Of a DNA stretch of 64,000 nt, positions 1 through 12,700 are shown piece by piece; position 1 is the first letter of the stretch; each line of letters starts with the position of its first letter. Position numbers and translations under genes: made by a program. The DNA comes from Brachionus koreanus. Its lineage: Eukaryota; Rotifera; Eurotatoria; Ploima; Brachionidae. Under the pieces are notes generated by a model. That model was not told the DNA's origin. It was given only the letters and a program-made list of their open reading frames with translations, and made no database searches. The DNA lies in assembly GCA_016987375.1 (NCBI GenBank), contig PJRA01000555.1, positions 838,609 to 902,608 on the forward strand, in the 5' to 3' direction.

Positions 1-80
1 CAGCCAAAAAAAAATGATCAAACAAAAGGTCAAATTCATTTTTTAGTGCTTTTTAGAAAAAAAAAATTTTTAATTTAAAT

Positions 81-2444
81 TTATTTTTTACTAACTTTTT
101 TATAGTTTACATCATTTTTTTTTACTTTAAAAATAACATAAAACGTTTCTCTCAATTTTTTGTTAAAAACATATGCAATTAGTATGTCAAATAAAATGAC
201 CAAATTGGACACAATCAAATTGGTAGTCTGCAACGCTCCAAGTCTAACATTCAATTTAGTAAAATTTTCGTCATGGCTTATCCACCACAACCCGGTCAAT
301 TTGATCCTTACCATTGACAACAATATATCAGGTATTCTAGACACAATTATCAAAAAGCATTGAACAATTACCATTATCAAAGCTTTGGTCTCATCTGCCT
401 CGGCACTTCTGTTCTCAACATTGGACAAAATTTTACTTTTCTTCTTGAATGATTGCCTTAGGAATTTAATGAGAAAAATATTTATGATAAAGCTGATCAA
501 AGTCAAAATAATAAACACACAATCTTGTATCAAATAGCCAAAAGCAAATACAAATTTAACAAGAGTGGAAAGTTTTAGGCAATCGTAATCAGCACAAGTA
601 AACAATTGATTTAAATTTAAGACAAGACTGACTAGTGCTGAAGCGACTAGAAGTTTTCTTTGCATTTTTTCTTTGCCTTTGAACCATGAAAAATTTTTGC
701 TATTTGAAACAAACAAAAATCGATCCAATGTCAAAAATAAATTGCAAAATAAACTGTTCATATTGACATAGTAGCCCAGAAAATCAGATACATAGATTTT
801 AAATTTTCTAAATGCTGGCTCTTGTAATCTGTAGTCTATTTTGCAATAGTTTACGCCAGCATTTAAGTATGATTCAAAATTTAAATTTGGATAAATGACA
901 ACATTTGGCAATAGAGTAAAAAATGATATTGTCTGATTAAATACGACCATTTTTAAATATATATACATTGTTTGCTTGAAGCATTTGTCGTTTAAAACTA
1001 TCAAAGTAATTATGCCAAATAGAGTACCTAGTAAGCCTATTATTAGAATAAAAAAAATCTCAAAAAATTGAATCCAACATTCTTTATTAAAATAGTTTTT
1101 ATTCAAACTGCATTGTGGACTATAGATTAGATCAACAATTCCGCATTCATTCAATCTTGACTCTATATCACATTTTCTATTGTATAAATCAAAATTTTTA
1201 ATACAATCTTGAACAGACTCTGTCTGAATTGAAATTCTATTTTTTTCGTTTTCATTTAGATATTGTTCAAATCTGTAATTTTGAAGTAGCCAAATCAGAG
1301 TACACGTGCATTTGAGTGGTTTGACCGATTGGATTATAACAAAGACTAGATTTTCATGTGGAAAATTGGCAAACGAACAAAAATGCTCGTCTGGAAAAGT
1401 GTACTCAGTTTGCAATTTAATCAAACTTTGATAAGACATTTTCATATTTTTCTTATTGGTGATGCTCACACAATCTTTAAAATTTATTCTATTGTGATAA
1501 TTAAAATAATTTAACCAAGTGTTATTTGACTTGGTTATAAATTGTTCAAAATTGGTTAGTTTAAGATTGAGAATATTAATAGATAGATGTTTGAAAACAT
1601 CTTCTTCAATTTGTACAAGTTCAACGTCAAGCAAATTTATTGTCGCTAGATAGTTAAAAATTTTCATTTCTATAAATGTTTTGCTCAATTCTACTGTTCC
1701 ATTAATCAAATGTAAATTGTAAACTGGAGTTAGTTCAACATCCATTGTTCGCTTTTTGTTCCAAAGGCTTCCGCTATCTATAAAATTAGGCATTCGATCA
1801 ATTGACAAATTGTAAAAATACAAATTAGTTATTTCAAAATAATAAAATGGTATGGGACAAATCGGCTTTGGAAAATTTACTGTTTCTTCAATATAAAAAT
1901 CGTAAATTATTACTCTTTCAAACCAAAATTTACTGCTGAACAAGAAATCAAGATTTAATTTGCAAATTTGTTCGATAGGAGTTTGATGATAGTAAAAGCC
2001 AAAATATGAGTCTTTTAGAATCAATTGATTTAAAAAAATATATGGAATGCCAGTCTCAGAGTCACTGGTGATGCTAAAATTTTTCACATTGCTTAACATG
2101 AGACCAAAGTTGTTATCATACAGTAAGGACGAAAAAAATTTTTTGTTTTTAAAGTGTATTGTTGAATTTTGATCAATTAAATCAAGTTGCAAAATTAGCT
2201 CTGATCGACTCAACTGATCAGATTTCTCAATTTCTTCCATTAATTGTATTGCCTGAGACGAATTGCTGCAATCAATAAAAGACATTTTTGAAACTATTGA
2301 AGAACTATACTTAGAATGAATATCGTCATAATAATTGAATTTATAGTTTCTGAGACTTTTTGTACAGCTATTTGGTAAAGCAAACACTCTATTAATAGCT
2401 AAATTTAGTGTGATCAATTTTAGGAAAAAAAAATTCCAATTCAT
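81..2444 (-). CDS. LRR-capped 7TM receptor (rhodopsin-like GPCR)
   Basis: A single open frame of 787 residues starting at an ATG followed by a hydrophobic signal peptide (residues about 4-22). The first ~450 residues are extracellular, with several N-x-S/T sites and Cys pairs. Near residue 375 the motif KPLKCTCTLIWLLQNY, followed by two more Cys, matches the leucine-rich-repeat C-terminal cap. Seven hydrophobic segments follow (about 455-750). The third ends in LTLDRFLF, a DRY-like motif with DRF. A basic cytoplasmic tail closes the protein. The repeats themselves are too degenerate to count. The architecture resembles LGR-type receptors, but this is not a recognisable ortholog of any named receptor, and the ligand is unknown. 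It is intronless. The 3' end lies 80 bp from the window edge. Confidence 0.75.
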   Translation of the reverse strand: MNWNFFFLKLITLNLAINRVFALPNSCTKSLRNYKFNYYDDIHSKYSSSIVSKMSFIDCSNSSQAIQLMEEIEKSDQLSRSELILQLDLIDQNSTIHFKNKKFFSSLLYDNNFGLMLSNVKNFSITSDSETGIPYIFLNQLILKDSYFGFYYHQTPIEQICKLNLDFLFSSKFWFERVIIYDFYIEETVNFPKPICPIPFYYFEITNLYFYNLSIDRMPNFIDSGSLWNKKRTMDVELTPVYNLHLINGTVELSKTFIEMKIFNYLATINLLDVELVQIEEDVFKHLSINILNLKLTNFEQFITKSNNTWLNYFNYHNRINFKDCVSITNKKNMKMSYQSLIKLQTEYTFPDEHFCSFANFPHENLVFVIIQSVKPLKCTCTLIWLLQNYRFEQYLNENEKNRISIQTESVQDCIKNFDLYNRKCDIESRLNECGIVDLIYSPQCSLNKNYFNKECWIQFFEIFFILIIGLLGTLFGIITLIVLNDKCFKQTMYIYLKMVVFNQTISFFTLLPNVVIYPNLNFESYLNAGVNYCKIDYRLQEPAFRKFKIYVSDFLGYYVNMNSLFCNLFLTLDRFLFVSNSKNFSWFKGKEKMQRKLLVASALVSLVLNLNQLFTCADYDCLKLSTLVKFVFAFGYLIQDCVFIILTLISFIINIFLIKFLRQSFKKKSKILSNVENRSAEADETKALIMVIVQCFLIIVSRIPDILLSMVRIKLTGLWWISHDENFTKLNVRLGALQTTNLIVSNLVILFDILIAYVFNKKLRETFYVIFKVKKNDVNYKKVSKK

Positions 2445-3545
2445 TTTTATTGAAAAATTGTTTTTTTTTTCTTAATTTTTAATAAAAATAAATTATATTT
2501 TTGGTCCAACATTTATATCGAATTTTTTTTTTTTTTAATAAAAAATGGTTTTAAAAAAAATTTAATTAAAATTTTTCCTTAATATTCTATAATCTAGATT
2601 ATCCTTTCAAAGTTGCGAATTTTTTAAATTAATTTTTTAAGAAATTATTTTTAAAAATAATTTAGTACTTCCTCGTTCGATTATGCTGCATCACAAGCTA
2701 AGACCCGCTTTTGAACCATGTATCAATGTAAAAACATTTTGAATTTTGAACACATGCTCCAGAGTATTAAACTCTGAATTAAACTCGGTTTTAATTTCAT
2801 TCACAATCTAAACTCTATTTAAAAAAAAAAAAAAATAAAAAGAAATTTTTCTTTAACAATGCATTTGGTGCAGCACACAAATAAAAGGAAAAAATTTGTT
2901 ATTTTTATTTTAAAATTAATACTTAAAAAAAAATTTTGTGCAAAATGTGTTAGGTGATGAAAAGTTTAATAATTTAATAGTAAATATACTGTTTTGTTTA
3001 GCATTTTTGCACAGACTAAATCTGGGTGATAGAAACTTTAGCATCAGCTGTGTATCATTTTGCACAAAATTTTTTAGACTAAAAGAAAAAGAATTAATCT
3101 AAATTTGAAATTTTTGATTTGTTTTTTAGTTTATAATTCACAATTAATTTGAGTGAAATAAATAATTTAAATTTTTATGGAAAATTTATTCAAATATTAT
3201 TCTCATGGCTCTTTTTTGTTTGTTTGTTTCCGTAGTTACCTAAATTACCTAAAGACTTTTTATTTAATTTTTATTTGGCCAAAAAAATTAAGACAAAAAA
3301 AATCAATCAATCAATGTCTTCATTTGTAACAATGGACATTTCTATCTGATCACTTTGTAAACGTGTTGGAGCATTTAATAGCTATTATTTGTAAAAGTTA
3401 TTGCTTTATTTTTTGATTTTGAATTTGATAACAAAATTTAAAAATTTAAAAATATATTTTAATTTTATAATTTAGTACAATTTAGTAATTATTTGTTTTT
3501 ACTTATTCTAAAAAATTCAAACAAATTAAGAGTTAATTTTACTAT
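2445..3545. other. intergenic, no gene seen
   Basis: About 1.1 kb of A/T-rich sequence with homopolymer runs between the receptor start and the glycosyltransferase stop. I see no open frame with protein-like composition and no convincing repeat. The promoter of the receptor gene should lie here. Confidence 0.5.
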
Positions 3546-4526
3546 TTAAAAATTCAAAACAAATTTGGAATAATTAGATTTATTTTTTATTAGATTCCAA
3601 GCATAGTCAAAATCCTGAGTCAGTTGAGTTTGATGATTATAAAAAAATGTTTGGTTTTGATTTAGAAGATCAAATTTGTCATAGGATATTTTAATTGTTT
3701 TTAATTTTTCTGCATTTATGCCTATTTTATCAATAATATTCGATACATAAACATCATCTATCCAAAATATTGGTGTCTTAAACGACTGTTTAAAAACTTG
3801 TCTAGCCAAACTTTCGCTTAACACATAGCCATGCTCTGAACAAATGTATCTTGATTTATAATGATAAAATTTATATTCACTGTACAAAACATTGAATTTG
3901 GACTTTTTGTTTCTATTTACTTTTGGTTTTGAATTGAAATCGCATAGAAGATAGTTTTCATGTGTTACATTTAATAAGTGAGATGCTAATTTTGGTGGAT
4001 TTAATTCCGTGTCATATTTTAACTTGATAAAAAATCTAGTCTGAGGACAATTATTGGTCAACCATCCGAGAGCTAGAACAGACTTTGAGTACATAAGACG
4101 AAAAATTTCCGAAACATTTCCCATTAGTATATCACCATGACGCTCATTTTCATACTCAATCATTTGATTTAAAGATTCTCTTAAGCTCATGCCTAACACA
4201 AATATATTTCGCTGGAACGGAAACAGAGTCTTGTCGGACCAGGACTTGCGAGTTTGTAAACGTCTTTCGAAATTTTTCACATCAATGTAAACATATGAAA
4301 TATAAAATATTTTATTGTTCGGACAAATTTGAGTTTTGTTGGGCAATATGCGGTACTTGACTCCAATCGGATGATCAACAACAAACTCATTTTGTTCGAG
4401 AAGTAATTTTTTCTTTAAGTTTTTTTCCAATTTAGGATGCGACTTCCTGTCATGTGATAAATAAAGAGCAAAAAAATAAACTAAAATTATTATAATAAAA
4501 GTTTTTTTACAAATTCTTTGCTTCAT
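3546..4526 (-). CDS. GT31-like beta-1,3-glycosyltransferase, type II membrane
   Basis: The protein is 326 residues from the first in-frame ATG (4526). A short cytoplasmic head is followed by one hydrophobic anchor (TFIIIILVYFFALYL, residues about 9-23) and a luminal domain. It shows the beta-1,3-galactosyltransferase (Galactosyl_T, family 31) signatures: RRLQTRKSW, corresponding to the family R..IR.TW block; FVLGMS; a region corresponding to the DDD loop; and FWIDDVYVSNI, corresponding to the family EDVYVG block. At the expected metal-binding DxD position the sequence reads FFIKLKYDTELN, so only one Asp is kept. It would act in the Golgi on glycoprotein or glycolipid acceptors if active. The degenerate DxD suggests altered or lost catalysis. 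Substrate not predictable. Confidence 0.65.
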   Translation of the reverse strand: MKQRICKKTFIIIILVYFFALYLSHDRKSHPKLEKNLKKKLLLEQNEFVVDHPIGVKYRILPNKTQICPNNKIFYISYVYIDVKNFERRLQTRKSWSDKTLFPFQRNIFVLGMSLRESLNQMIEYENERHGDILMGNVSEIFRLMYSKSVLALGWLTNNCPQTRFFIKLKYDTELNPPKLASHLLNVTHENYLLCDFNSKPKVNRNKKSKFNVLYSEYKFYHYKSRYICSEHGYVLSESLARQVFKQSFKTPIFWIDDVYVSNIIDKIGINAEKLKTIKISYDKFDLLNQNQTFFYNHQTQLTQDFDYAWNLIKNKSNYSKFVLNF

Positions 4527-6210
4527 TTGAATATTTTCAGTTGAATAAAATAGCAAAAATTACCTTGATTTGAAGCGAAAAAAAAAGCCTGATCTCAATA
4601 TTTAAAAAAAAAATTGCATAACATTTCAATGAAAATAATATTCTCTAGAAACAAAGTGAGTTGTTAAATTTTATCTAAAACTCAAGATTTTGTTTTTATC
4701 TCTGCGGAAAAGATGACTGAAACTAAAAATTTTTTTTTAACTAACTATAATTATGAAAACAAAATAATTGTTTTCTTAACTTAAATCAAAAAAACCTAAA
4801 CCAAAAAAAAAGGTAAACATAAAGAGACTAATTTTATTTTGATGTAAAATCCAGTTAAATACACAGATAAAACCATAAATGACTAGGACGTTTTTTTTTT
4901 AATTTCAAAAAATTTCGTTAATCAAAAACTTAAAAAAAATTATTAATTTTTAATTAAATATTAAAAGGAAAAAAATTAAAACAAAATCTTTCTATTGCAG
5001 TCATTAAAAGCTTTTAGTAAATTTTTTTAGCAATTTTTTTTAGCATTTTTATCACTGCATATTAAAGTTTATGATCAAACCCTAAAAAAGTATAATTAAA
5101 AAATAAAATTCTAATTTATTTGCAAAAATTTTTTTTTATAGCTTACTTCCTTATAAGGTTTAAAAAATTTTAATTATTTTAAAAGTTTGAATAAAGAAAA
5201 TTTTTTCACTTTTATTAATATAATTTTTTTTTATGAAAAATATAGTTTGGGTTATAAACTCTGACAGTTTTTAATAGAACTTAGTCCTCCCTTTCAGCCT
5301 AATGTACTTAGTTCATAAAAAAAATATAAGAATTTGATAAATCTTTGATAAAAAAGACAGTAATTCAGTCATGACAAAAAAAATTAAACAATTTGAATTG
5401 AAATTTTAATTTTATTTATTTTTTTCCCTTCTATTTAGCTAATTTATTATTCAATTTTCTTTTCTATAAGTTTCTTTATGTTATCAAAAAGTGTGTAGAA
5501 TTTCTTTTGGAAATATATCCGGTATATAATCGATAAGTGGTTTATTTATTTGTTTATGGTTGGTTCTTGTAGATACAAATTTTTTAAATAGTCTACTGAA
5601 TTTTGATCTTGAATCACGTTTTTTCAATTCATAAGTATTTTATAAAAAAACTATAATAATTTTATAAAGTAATATCATTTTTAAAAATGAAAATTTTAAA
5701 ATCTACATAAATCAAAAAAGATATATTCGTTTGAAAAATCTATTCAAAAGATACGAGGATTTAAAATTTTTCAAAAGAGTCAAAATGACTCCTTTGGTGC
5801 TTCTAGTGTTAGTTAAGTAAAAATTGAACTAAGATTATTTTTTAATAAAAATAAAAATATTCAAGTATAATGCAAGAATTCTTGAAATTGATGAAAAATT
5901 CAGAATAGCATTTCAATTCAAAAGATTTAAATTTAAATAAATCTTCGATCTAATTTAAATTTTAAATAATTTTATTGTAACGCCCTTTACATGTTATCTG
6001 AAAAATAAAATAATATTTTTAAAAACACATTTTCTCAATCCATTGATAAGATCGATTTTAAATGTAAATGTTTGCAAAGTTTATTTTGAATTTAATTTAT
6101 TTCATAAGTATTTGTAAACTAGAATTTAAAATTAAATTTAAAAATGAAATTCAAGTAATTATTACATAAAAATTGTTTAAATTAGATCTAAGATATTTAT
6201 TATTTTATAA
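4527..6210. other. intergenic, one dispersed repeat copy only
   Basis: AT-rich non-coding sequence. The only structured item I see is the 85-bp repeat at 5236-5320, listed separately. Confidence 0.45.
5236..5320 (+). repeat. dispersed 85-bp repeat, copy A
   Basis: This stretch aligns without gaps to 25186-25270 on the same strand. I count 75 of 85 identical positions, including the shared block TATAGTTTGGGTTATAAAC. Flanking sequence does not align. It may be the end of a transposable element. Confidence 0.75.
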
Positions 6211-6417
6211 TTAGACAACACATTCCACAGTTAGATTACACTGTAGTTGATCATGAAGTTCTTTTAGCACTAGACTTGAAATTATCATATATATATTTTT
6301 GAATTGATTTACTGTAGAAGCTTTAATTACTTTTTTAGTTAAACCATTTAATTTATTAACTAATCTATATGTTGAAAAGTTGGTCATCTGTTTGTCATCA
6401 GTTGGTAGAAATTCCAA
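6211..6417 (-). other. possible terminal coding exon, unknown
   Basis: An open frame of 68 codons begins exactly after a splice acceptor-like AATTAG (phase 0) and runs to a stop. Its amino-acid composition is balanced (…STYRLVNKLNGLTKKVIK…), unlike the surrounding low-complexity frames. It lies downstream of the SASH1-like last exon and could be an alternative 3' exon of that gene or an exon of something else. No homology recognised. Confidence 0.22.
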
Positions 6418-6776
6418 CTAATTTAATCATTAATTTTTGTTGTTGTTGTAATATTGCTGCTATATAAAAATGCACATTCTAAATTAAATTTTTAATTGAG
6501 CATGATCATAAAAATATAATGAAAGAAAGCACGAAATTGAACAAAAACCGATTCAAAACTTAAAAAAATTGCAGATCAAATTATTAATTTTTTTTTCTAA
6601 GTTTATAAGAATAAGTTTAAAATATTTTTTTTTATTTTTAAGTTAGAATTTTATTCAATTTTTTATTAAAACAAAAAAAAAAACTAATATTTTATTTAGA
6701 AATATTTAAAATCTATTTACTCATTTATTCAAAAGAATTTAAAAATGAAAAAAAAAATTTAAAAACCCTTTTTATT

Positions 6777-9700
6777 TTAAATATCACAAAAAACTATTGA
6801 ATTGGATAAAATTTTAAAATGAGACTTTGTATTCGCACTCGATTGAACATTTGTTGAGGCAGCTATTTCAAATTGTTTGTGGTCATTTATATCAACGAGT
6901 CGTTTCAAGTCCTGCAATGTATTGACAATATTGCGTTGCTTAAATTTATCTATGTACATCGGTAGGCCTAGACTAAATAAAAAATTTTCTAAACTCGACG
7001 AATCAATGTCACATTTACACAATTTCCATTTTATAGATTCACAAATTGACTTTTTGCATTTACACTCTTTGTACATAAAATCATTTGGTATCTAATAATA
7101 AAATATAAAAAAAAATGCATTAGATTTGAAAATTAGCATTAGACTTAGACTTACGCCTAGTTTGCCACTTTTTTCAATTTGAGTCAATCGTTCAGATTCG
7201 AAGCACTTGGCCAGCAAATTAATATCTTGACCGAGCTCAGTGGCATAGCGTTTTAGCAAAGCTATGGGTACTTTGCAAAAGCCCATCTCGTCCGTAAAGG
7301 GCACACTGGCCAAGTCAATGTTCTCACTGGCCAATTTAGCTGCTAATAGATCGCACAATTTTTTGTTATGTTTCAAATTTTGTTTTATTACAGGCAAATC
7401 GTTTGTCTTTTGAACACTGGTCGGACTCCAAGCAAAAAACTTGCGACTACTTTTTACCAAATTGGATATTTTTGATTTTTTTTGAGCTTCATCTAAATTT
7501 TTGTTCACATTTCGTTGTATTTTTTCATTAGCATTAAACGTATGCGATCTATTTACTTGTTTGTTAATTGCCAGTTCTGTTTCGGTCATAGTTGGTTTTT
7601 GACCAGTGGATGAAGACAAATTTAGTATTTGATTAAGTTGATCGCATAACAGTTGAGCTTTTTTGTTCGAGTCATCGCTAATCTCCACATTAATGGACGA
7701 GTCCGATGACGAACAAGACAAAATAACCGAGTCGCATAACGAATTGCGATTTTTTTGGCTTTTGCGCGTCAATGTTCGACTTTTGAATTCGGCCAGAACT
7801 GACGAGTCGCTTGGCGACGAATACCGGTCAATGTTCGAATAGCAGCCCGAGTCATTGGACAAGTGAGAGTCGTGATTGGACTTGGCTTTCGAGCTGGTGC
7901 TCGAGTCGGACGAAACACTGGCTGTTTTTTTTTTAATCGAGTTTTTGTCATCGATCAAATCGGTGAACAAGTCGTTTGAAGACCTAAATTGTTTTTGTCC
8001 CATGTTTGTTCGCTTACGGTAGTTTACTTTTGATTTTAGAGATTTGCATCTAGCTTGAGACGCTTTAGTTCGCATACAATTGTGATCATGATTTTTATCT
8101 TTATTTGAAAAAATAAAATAGAAAAAAAAAGGTCAGCTCAAATTCAAAAGCGGGATTTTTTTCCGTAATTTAAGAATTTTCATCATCTATCATTTTCATT
8201 TAGGAAGAAAGCAAATTATCTTGATAAAACAAGATGAAATTTGATACTTAGATGATGATTTATTTTCACAAGCCCTATTAATTTTCATATACCTTGACTA
8301 CTTGAATTTTAGATTTAGATTTAGATTTTCTACTACAAAGAAGACACATAATTTAGAAATATACACAACTAATCAATATATTTCTAATCGCTAACTTTTT
8401 TTTGCTTGTTTGATGAGAAAATTTCAACAACAAAAAAAAATTTTATTTATTTATTTATTTGCATTTTAAAGAATAAAATTGATTCTTTATTTTAAATTTT
8501 TTAGACAAAGCTACTGTTTAATTGTATTTTCTTAATTTAATTTTTAAAATTGTTTGTTTTTTTTAAATAACTTTATAATTTTTTTTTTTTTCTAGAAAAA
8601 AAAATTTCAAAATAAAGCTTTGCTTGAGTAGCTTGGCAAGTGGCTTCGACTTATTGTTGCTATTAACTTAAAGAGTAATTTAGAGAATTAAATAGCTAGT
8701 GACCCAGATAGAAGTGATAATTTTTGATGTGAAAATAAATGCGGTAATTATTTAACAAGGTAGAAGAGATACTTTAGCCCGGTTGCGACCTACAAAATAG
8801 AAGAAAGCTGCAGCAAACGAACATAAACACAAAGCTTTAAGCCCGGGTGGATCAAAATTGGCCAAATTGGTTACGGATAAATTTAATTAAAGCAAAGTAA
8901 CAACTAGGTTAAAATAAAGCTACAATTTTTTTGTTGATTTATCTAGCTTGAGGTATTTTTCAATTATGAGAAAAATCAACAAACATCGGAATTTTTTAGT
9001 TTTGTGAATATTTACACCAAATTTAAACTATACAAAAATTAATACAAATTTTTATGCTTTTATTATTTTTTTTTTGTTATCTTCACTTATGAGAACTGCA
9101 TGAACAGCTTTACGTAAATAAATTAGAAATAAAAAAAGACTTTTATCAAATTAGATATTTTAATAAATAGAAAATATCTCTTGACTATGCTCGATTTATT
9201 CTCTTCGGTTTTAGCTTAGCCTAATGCATTTTGGCACTGAGTTGTCATTAATAATAAATTTCTACTGAAAGTCAATAACTTCAAGAATCAAGTTTTTATA
9301 AGAAATTTTTCTAATTGAAACTAGTTTTATTTGTTTTTGTGCCAAAAAAATTTATTGAATAAGATAACTAGATTTAGCTTAAAATAAAGTCAAGTAAATT
9401 TATTCAAATTTTAATGACTGATGTTCAATTTTATTTAAAGAAAAAATAATTCTAACTCTTTCAAAAACATAATTGAATGACCTCAGCTGAATTTTATTGA
9501 TTTAAAAAGCTTTTGAAGACATAAAAAATTACAAGACATGAAAAAATCTTTATTTTCGTTCAATAGGTTTCAGCTTTATGAGGATTAATTTCGAATGGCT
9601 TCGATAAATGAAATACGGGTTAGAAAAACTAAATAATTTTTTCTTTTTTAAAACGAAAAAATAAAAAAACTCTAAATAAAAATCTGTATTTTTAACTAAG

Positions 9701-12700
9701 ATATACTTTGCTTCATTAATACAAACTTGATTAGAAGCTTTAAGTTAAAAAAAAAATTGTAATTGAACCATTAACGAGTATATTAAGTATTTTCAAGTTT
9801 TAAAAACAAAATTTTAAAATCTAAATTTATTCATTTTTTTTAAATAGACTATCTCCAAATATTTTCACTAATGATCTTTTATAACTGTACTACATCTTAA
9901 TCAAAAATGACCCAACTAAATTTTCTAATTTCCGCAATTTTTGGACAAATATAAATTTATATAAAGTCTCTTTTTAATTTTTTTTTGTATGACAATAATA
10001 TCAAAAGTAAATAGAAACCACTGAAAATGGAAACAAACGTATATAACAACGACTAAAATACCAACAAAAAAATCCACTTTAAATTAAAATAAACCAAGCA
10101 TTTATAAAACAAAAATTAAAACAATTTAATTTCATAGAAATAACATATTGACATAGCACAACCAAAAAAATTATTTTTCAATTTTAACAAATCCGAAATT
10201 TTTACTTGGCTAATTGTATGCAACTTACTCGATAACAGATAATCAGATCTTTAAATTGGTCATTTTTATATATTTATGATTTAAAATTTTTTCAAATTAG
10301 TTTAATAGAAACTCATGGAAGAAAAAAAATTCAATAAAAAAAAATTTTATCTAATAGTCTCTTATTTAGCTGTGTTTTTTTTTATTTTTTTTAAATCTTG
10401 TTTATCAATGTGTATATTTGTTCAAGAAGCCATTCAATTAAACAAAAATATTAAATAGACTATCTGATTTTAGTTTACAAAAAAACAAACTTAGCTTGCA
10501 ATTATGGCTTCAAAAGCGAAAAAATAAAATAGCAATAACTTGAAAGAATACATTTTAACTTGACAAACATCATTCTTTTAAAATTTAAAAACTAAAAAAA
10601 GACTTGAACTTTGTTCTAAAAAATTTTAAATTATTTAAAGTAGAAAATTAATATCAGCTTAGAAATAAGGAGTAGTCAAATTTAAAAGCTTACCAAAATA
10701 TTTAAATCTCTATTTTTTGGAATAAATGTTGGGCCTACATTTTTTAGTTAATTTAATTTTTCAACACTGAAAAACCTGTAGGAGTTTTTACAGCGCTTTT
10801 TGTTACATCTTTTTCTTTGATTTTAGTTAAATAAAATTAAATGATTTTTGATTTTTTTTATTCAATCAGAAATCTAAAATCAAAGAATATTAATATTAAT
10901 TAATTTTTGTTGCAAAAATGATAAATTTCATGGAATAAAAAGTTAAAAGAAAAGGTATCACTAAGTATTACAAAAATTAAAAAAATGAGAACTAATTTAA
11001 TTATGAACAAACAAGAGTATATGCATTCAGTCAAATTGGCAATACTATTTTATGTACTTAGAAATTAATGAAAAAAAATAATAGAAAAACATTAAAAATA
11101 CAATAAATTTAAAAGATCTTAATAAAACAGTGCAAAATAATTAAAAATAAACTATTTTTGATTAAAATAAAAAAAGATGGTGTTGAGAATTTGTTTTTCT
11201 TTAACAAGAAAAAAGTGACTTGATTGTGAGCACCACACCACCGGATTCTTTATAAACTATTGATGATTGAAAGCTCTTAATTTTGAATTTTTCACGCACA
11301 GCAAGATTTCTTAATTTAAATGATCTGGCTGTGAACAATTAATCAAAACGGAAAGAAAAGCTCAACTAAAGCCTTAAAGAAAATCAATAAATTGCGTCCA
11401 GTTCGAGGTCATACATGCTATGTCAAAAAGGTTTAGTATAAAAACAAGAGAGCACAATTTTGAGGGGTAAATACACGTCTGGCTCAGAGATAAAATACCA
11501 TTTAATTAGCCAGTCTATAAAAAAATAAAAACGTTTTATTTTTTTTTTTATATTTGAATAGGGCTTTTACATTAAATGAAAAAATAACTTTAGATAGATA
11601 ATAAAAAATATTTACAATAGTTATAGGCTAAATCAATTAAATTAAAAGTATTTAACAAACCTGATTTTGAGTGTCCGAATGTCTGATTGTCAGTCTAAAT
11701 TTAAAATAAAGTTTATATCAGAAATATTTTTTTTAAATTTTATTTTATAATGAGTCAATCCATATCTAGTTGTAATAAAATCACGCTAGTGCATAATAAT
11801 TATCAAAATGTTGTTGTGCGTTTGTTGGTCTATTGTCTTAATGACTATAAATATACAAACAATTTTAAGATTTGAGGCCAACAATGAACTAGCTTGGCCT
11901 CTGTGTTAAACAATCGATAAATTATGATTTTGCTAAATCAATAATCAATTTATATTGATTTTTGTTTACAATTTCAAGGCACACAAACTTTACAAGTTAA
12001 TTTTATTTAAACAATTGTTCGAAAAGTGTTTGTCAAAAAGATTTGTTTAGTTGAATAAACTTAAATTTTTTCTTAGAATCAAATTGCATAGTAATTATAA
12101 GTTTAAAATGGACATTGAATTAATTAACATTTGACCTTGACTTGATTGATTTGTAATATTTTATATTGTCTTATATTAGACAGTCTCTTAAATTGAATAT
12201 TCATTTTGGTTTTTTTTTCTTTTCACTTTTTAATGCTCAAAAGCTGGAGGGATCTTTTTAACATTTTTTGTTACTTCCTTTCTTTTTTATTCAATAAATT
12301 TAATCGTTTATTAATATTTTTTTTCAATCATTTCTTAAATAAAAAATATTAAAAAATTGTTTAATTATTGTTACAAAATAATTTTATTTTCATTGGAAAA
12401 AAATCAAAAAATGAGTCAAAAAAAAAGTCGAAAAATCCTACGGCCTTTGAATATCAAATTAATAAATTAAATTTTTTTATAACAAAAACGAGGTAGTCAA
12501 TTTTAAAAGAAACTTGTCTTTTACTTTAATTTATTTTTTAAATTTTGATTACTTGACTCTTAAAAAAAAGTTTAAGTCTTTAAAATATCCTTGGTCAGAT
12601 TAATACTTGGATTCGTATTTTTATGAATGCATAAAAATTTTTGGCTTTATAAACTGTTCTAATTAGTACACCAAAATCCATTATTTCTGAGGTTTTAAGA

